A stretch of 64,000 nucleotides of DNA, from positions 28,471-92,470 of the forward strand of contig JBJXDY010000035.1 in NCBI GenBank assembly GCA_046154965.1, written 5' to 3'. Positions 61,781 through 64,000 of this stretch are shown piece after piece. Each line of letters begins with the position of its first letter. Within the stretch, counting starts at the first letter, position 1. The notes beneath the pieces were generated by a model that saw only the letters and a program-made list of their open reading frames with translations, did not search any database and was not told where the DNA came from. Both the position numbers and the translations under genes were made by a program. The stretch comes from DATKFM01 sp046154965 (GTDB lineage Bacteria > Pseudomonadota > Alphaproteobacteria > Dongiales > Dongiaceae).

Positions 61781-62578
61781 CTAGCGGCCCTTGAACACCG
61801 CAGGCCGCTTTTCCGAAAAAGCGCGGACGCCTTCCTTGGCATCATCCGACTTCAAGGCCAGTTCATAGGCCGGCAGCTTGCCACTGCGGATGATGTCGAA
61901 ACCTTCGCGGATACTCCTGCCGTCGATTGCCCTTAAGGATTCCTTGAGCGCCTGGATGGTGAGCGGCGCACCGGCGGCGATCCTGTCCGCCCAGTCCCGC
62001 GCTGTTTCCATCAGTTTGTCTTTCGGTACGACGGCATTCACCATGCCATAGTGCTTTGCCTCCTGGGCGCTCATCCGCCGGCCGAGCAGCAACATCTCGG
62101 CGGCTATGTTATAAGGCAGACGCCTGGGTATGCGCTGGATGCCGCCGGAATCCGGCAGGATACCGATCGGCAACTCCGGCATGGCGAATTCCGCGTGATC
62201 GGCGGCGATCAGCAGATCGCAGGCGATCGCCAGTTCCAGCCCGCCGCCCAGGGCGTGGCCATTGATCGCGGCGATGACCGGCTTGTTGAGATCCCAAAGC
62301 TCGGTCAAGCCGGCGAACTTCCCCGGGCCGTAATCCAGTTCCCACCATTTGCCGACCTCTTCGTTGCCGGCCGCCGCCTTGAGATCCCAGCCGGCGGAGA
62401 AGATTCGCTCGCCAGCCGCGGTCACGATGCCCACCCGCAATTCCGGATCGTCGCGCAGGGTCACGAACGCGGCGCCGAGCTGCCGGCTGGCGACGATGTC
62501 GATGGCATTCACCTTTGGCCGGTCGAGGGTGATCTCCAGGACATGGCCGCGCCGAACAACTTCCACGCATTCGCTCAT
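61781..62578 (-). CDS. enoyl-CoA hydratase/isomerase family protein (CaiD-like)
   Basis: 265 residues of the crotonase fold. The oxyanion-hole segments are FSAGWDLKAAAG (about 61-72) and NGHALGGGLELAIACDLL (about 105-122), followed by AMPELPIGILPDSGGIQRIPRRLP and the C-terminal helix pattern FSEKRPAVFKGR. The stretch GNEEVGKWWELDYGPGKFAGL is the kind of insertion found in carnitinyl-CoA dehydratase (CaiD), so that or a related hydratase role is likely. It stands alone; the acyl-CoA dehydrogenase and ligase genes nearby could supply a pathway, but no operon joins them. Confidence 0.9.
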   Translation of the reverse strand: MSECVEVVRRGHVLEITLDRPKVNAIDIVASRQLGAAFVTLRDDPELRVGIVTAAGERIFSAGWDLKAAAGNEEVGKWWELDYGPGKFAGLTELWDLNKPVIAAINGHALGGGLELAIACDLLIAADHAEFAMPELPIGILPDSGGIQRIPRRLPYNIAAEMLLLGRRMSAQEAKHYGMVNAVVPKDKLMETARDWADRIAAGAPLTIQALKESLRAIDGRSIREGFDIIRSGKLPAYELALKSDDAKEGVRAFSEKRPAVFKGR

Positions 62579-63134
62579 TTGGGCTCTCTCCCGGCTGGTC
62601 GGTCGCTGTTTCCCCGAGAATCGCCCGAATCAAGCCCGGACGATTCACCGACCACGACCTGCTCTGATTCGGCTGCGACCGCCAGGGGCAGCGAGCCCGG
62701 GCCGGCTTTCCATAGCCTTGATTTTCTTACGCAATTAACAGGCTCAGGCGATGGGTGAGCAGCAGGACGGGAACGAAGCTTGCCGCCCGCGGTCTTCGCA
62801 GTTGCGAGAAATCCCCCGGCGCCCAACCCCAAGCCCGGCGGGAGTCGGCCTGCTTCGGCGATTGTCCGCTAACCCGCTAGCTTCACCAAGAGGCGCAGAA
62901 CCAGAGCGGATGTCACAACCTGCCATTCACCATTATTGCTAAACAGTGTGACGATTATCACTGCATCAGTATCAAATTTAGCTTGTAGTTGAATGGAATT
63001 TGCCCTTATAATTCAATAGTTTGTTAATACATCGTTAACCAAAAAGCAGGTTCTCGGGTATTTGGGCTGGTGACTCGGTAACTTGCTGTAACACAAAGAA
63101 AAACCAGCGCTCTCTACCGTTTGTGGGTGATGTC
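62579..63134. other. divergent intergenic region, 556 bases
   Basis: Holds the upstream regions of the CaiD-like gene (minus) and the Asp-Gly repeat protein gene (plus). The right 200 bases are markedly AT-rich and contain the CtrA-like site at 63024-63038. The left part is GC-rich and I see no gene, RNA or repeat in it that I can support. Confidence 0.55.
63024..63038 (+). promoter_or_regulatory. CtrA-like binding site upstream of the Asp-Gly repeat protein
   Basis: TTAA at 63024-63027, seven bases (TACATCG), then TTAA at 63035-63038 followed by C. This is a full match to the TTAA-N7-TTAA pattern recognised by CtrA in alphaproteobacteria. It lies about 97 bases before the start codon, a sensible place for an activator. 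CtrA itself is not in this window. Confidence 0.45.

Positions 63135-64000
<866 letters not shown>

Overview
The window looks like the chromosome of a GC-rich alphaproteobacterium. I infer this from roughly 65% G+C in typical genes, three ABC-type uptake systems with separate binding proteins (two with twin-arginine leaders), many response regulators without an output domain, a CtrA-like half-site pair near the right end, and family choices such as MR/MLE enolases, CocE-type hydrolases and an alternative oxidase. A Rhodospirillales-like host is my best guess; nothing here proves it. I see no rRNA, tRNA, CRISPR array, insertion sequence with a transposase, or phage genes.

Left end (1-15.1 kb): after a truncated Sel1-repeat gene comes the most unusual locus. 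It is a tightly packed minus-strand operon of five genes: a lone receiver protein, a giant PgsC/CapC-like membrane protein with two tandem PgsC modules, a single-pass periplasmic protein, a secreted protein with weak likeness to zinc-dependent poly-gamma-glutamate hydrolases, and a giant PgsB/CapB-like Mur-ligase. PgsB and PgsC are the core of poly-gamma-glutamate capsule synthesis, but both are several times longer than usual and there is no PgsA. A CHASE2 sensor that resembles a histidine kinase but lacks the catalytic residues is transcribed divergently from it. An ADYC-domain protein and a small secreted repeat protein follow.

15-24.7 kb is metabolic. It holds a 2-keto-4-pentenoate hydratase-like enzyme, an enolase-superfamily enzyme with a complete polar amino-acid ABC transporter, a RidA protein with a histone-like basic tail next to a D-amino-acid dehydrogenase, a class III cyclase and an SMP-30 lactonase. 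24.9-26.6 kb is a low-GC pair (GT61 glycosyltransferase and AspH-like dioxygenase) that may have been acquired.

26.8-37.1 kb holds a spermidine/putrescine-type ABC system in two pieces: the ATPase lies alone on the plus strand, while both permeases, the binding protein and an SDR are on the minus strand, followed by a NagB-like and a ROK protein. A three-gene signalling cluster (5TMR-LYT/PAS histidine kinase and two receiver-only proteins) sits between them.

37.2-48 kb holds an acyl-CoA ligase, a DMT exporter, two tiny membrane proteins with the same C-terminal ending, a kinase-M23-aminotransferase triple fusion, and a beta-glucosidase translationally coupled to an unusual amino-acid permease and its binding protein, with no ATPase nearby. 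Hairpins lie directly after all three binding-protein genes, which suggests stepped expression within each operon.

48-64 kb holds a DUF4846 protein, a diheme cytochrome c, two paralogous CocE/NonD hydrolases, a small basic protein, an acyl-CoA ligase-GNAT fusion, a short MgtE transporter, an acyl-CoA dehydrogenase, an alternative oxidase, a CaiD-like hydratase, two non-coding repeat elements, and, cut by the window end, a secreted protein with about 32 Asp-Gly repeats followed by about 75 aspartates.
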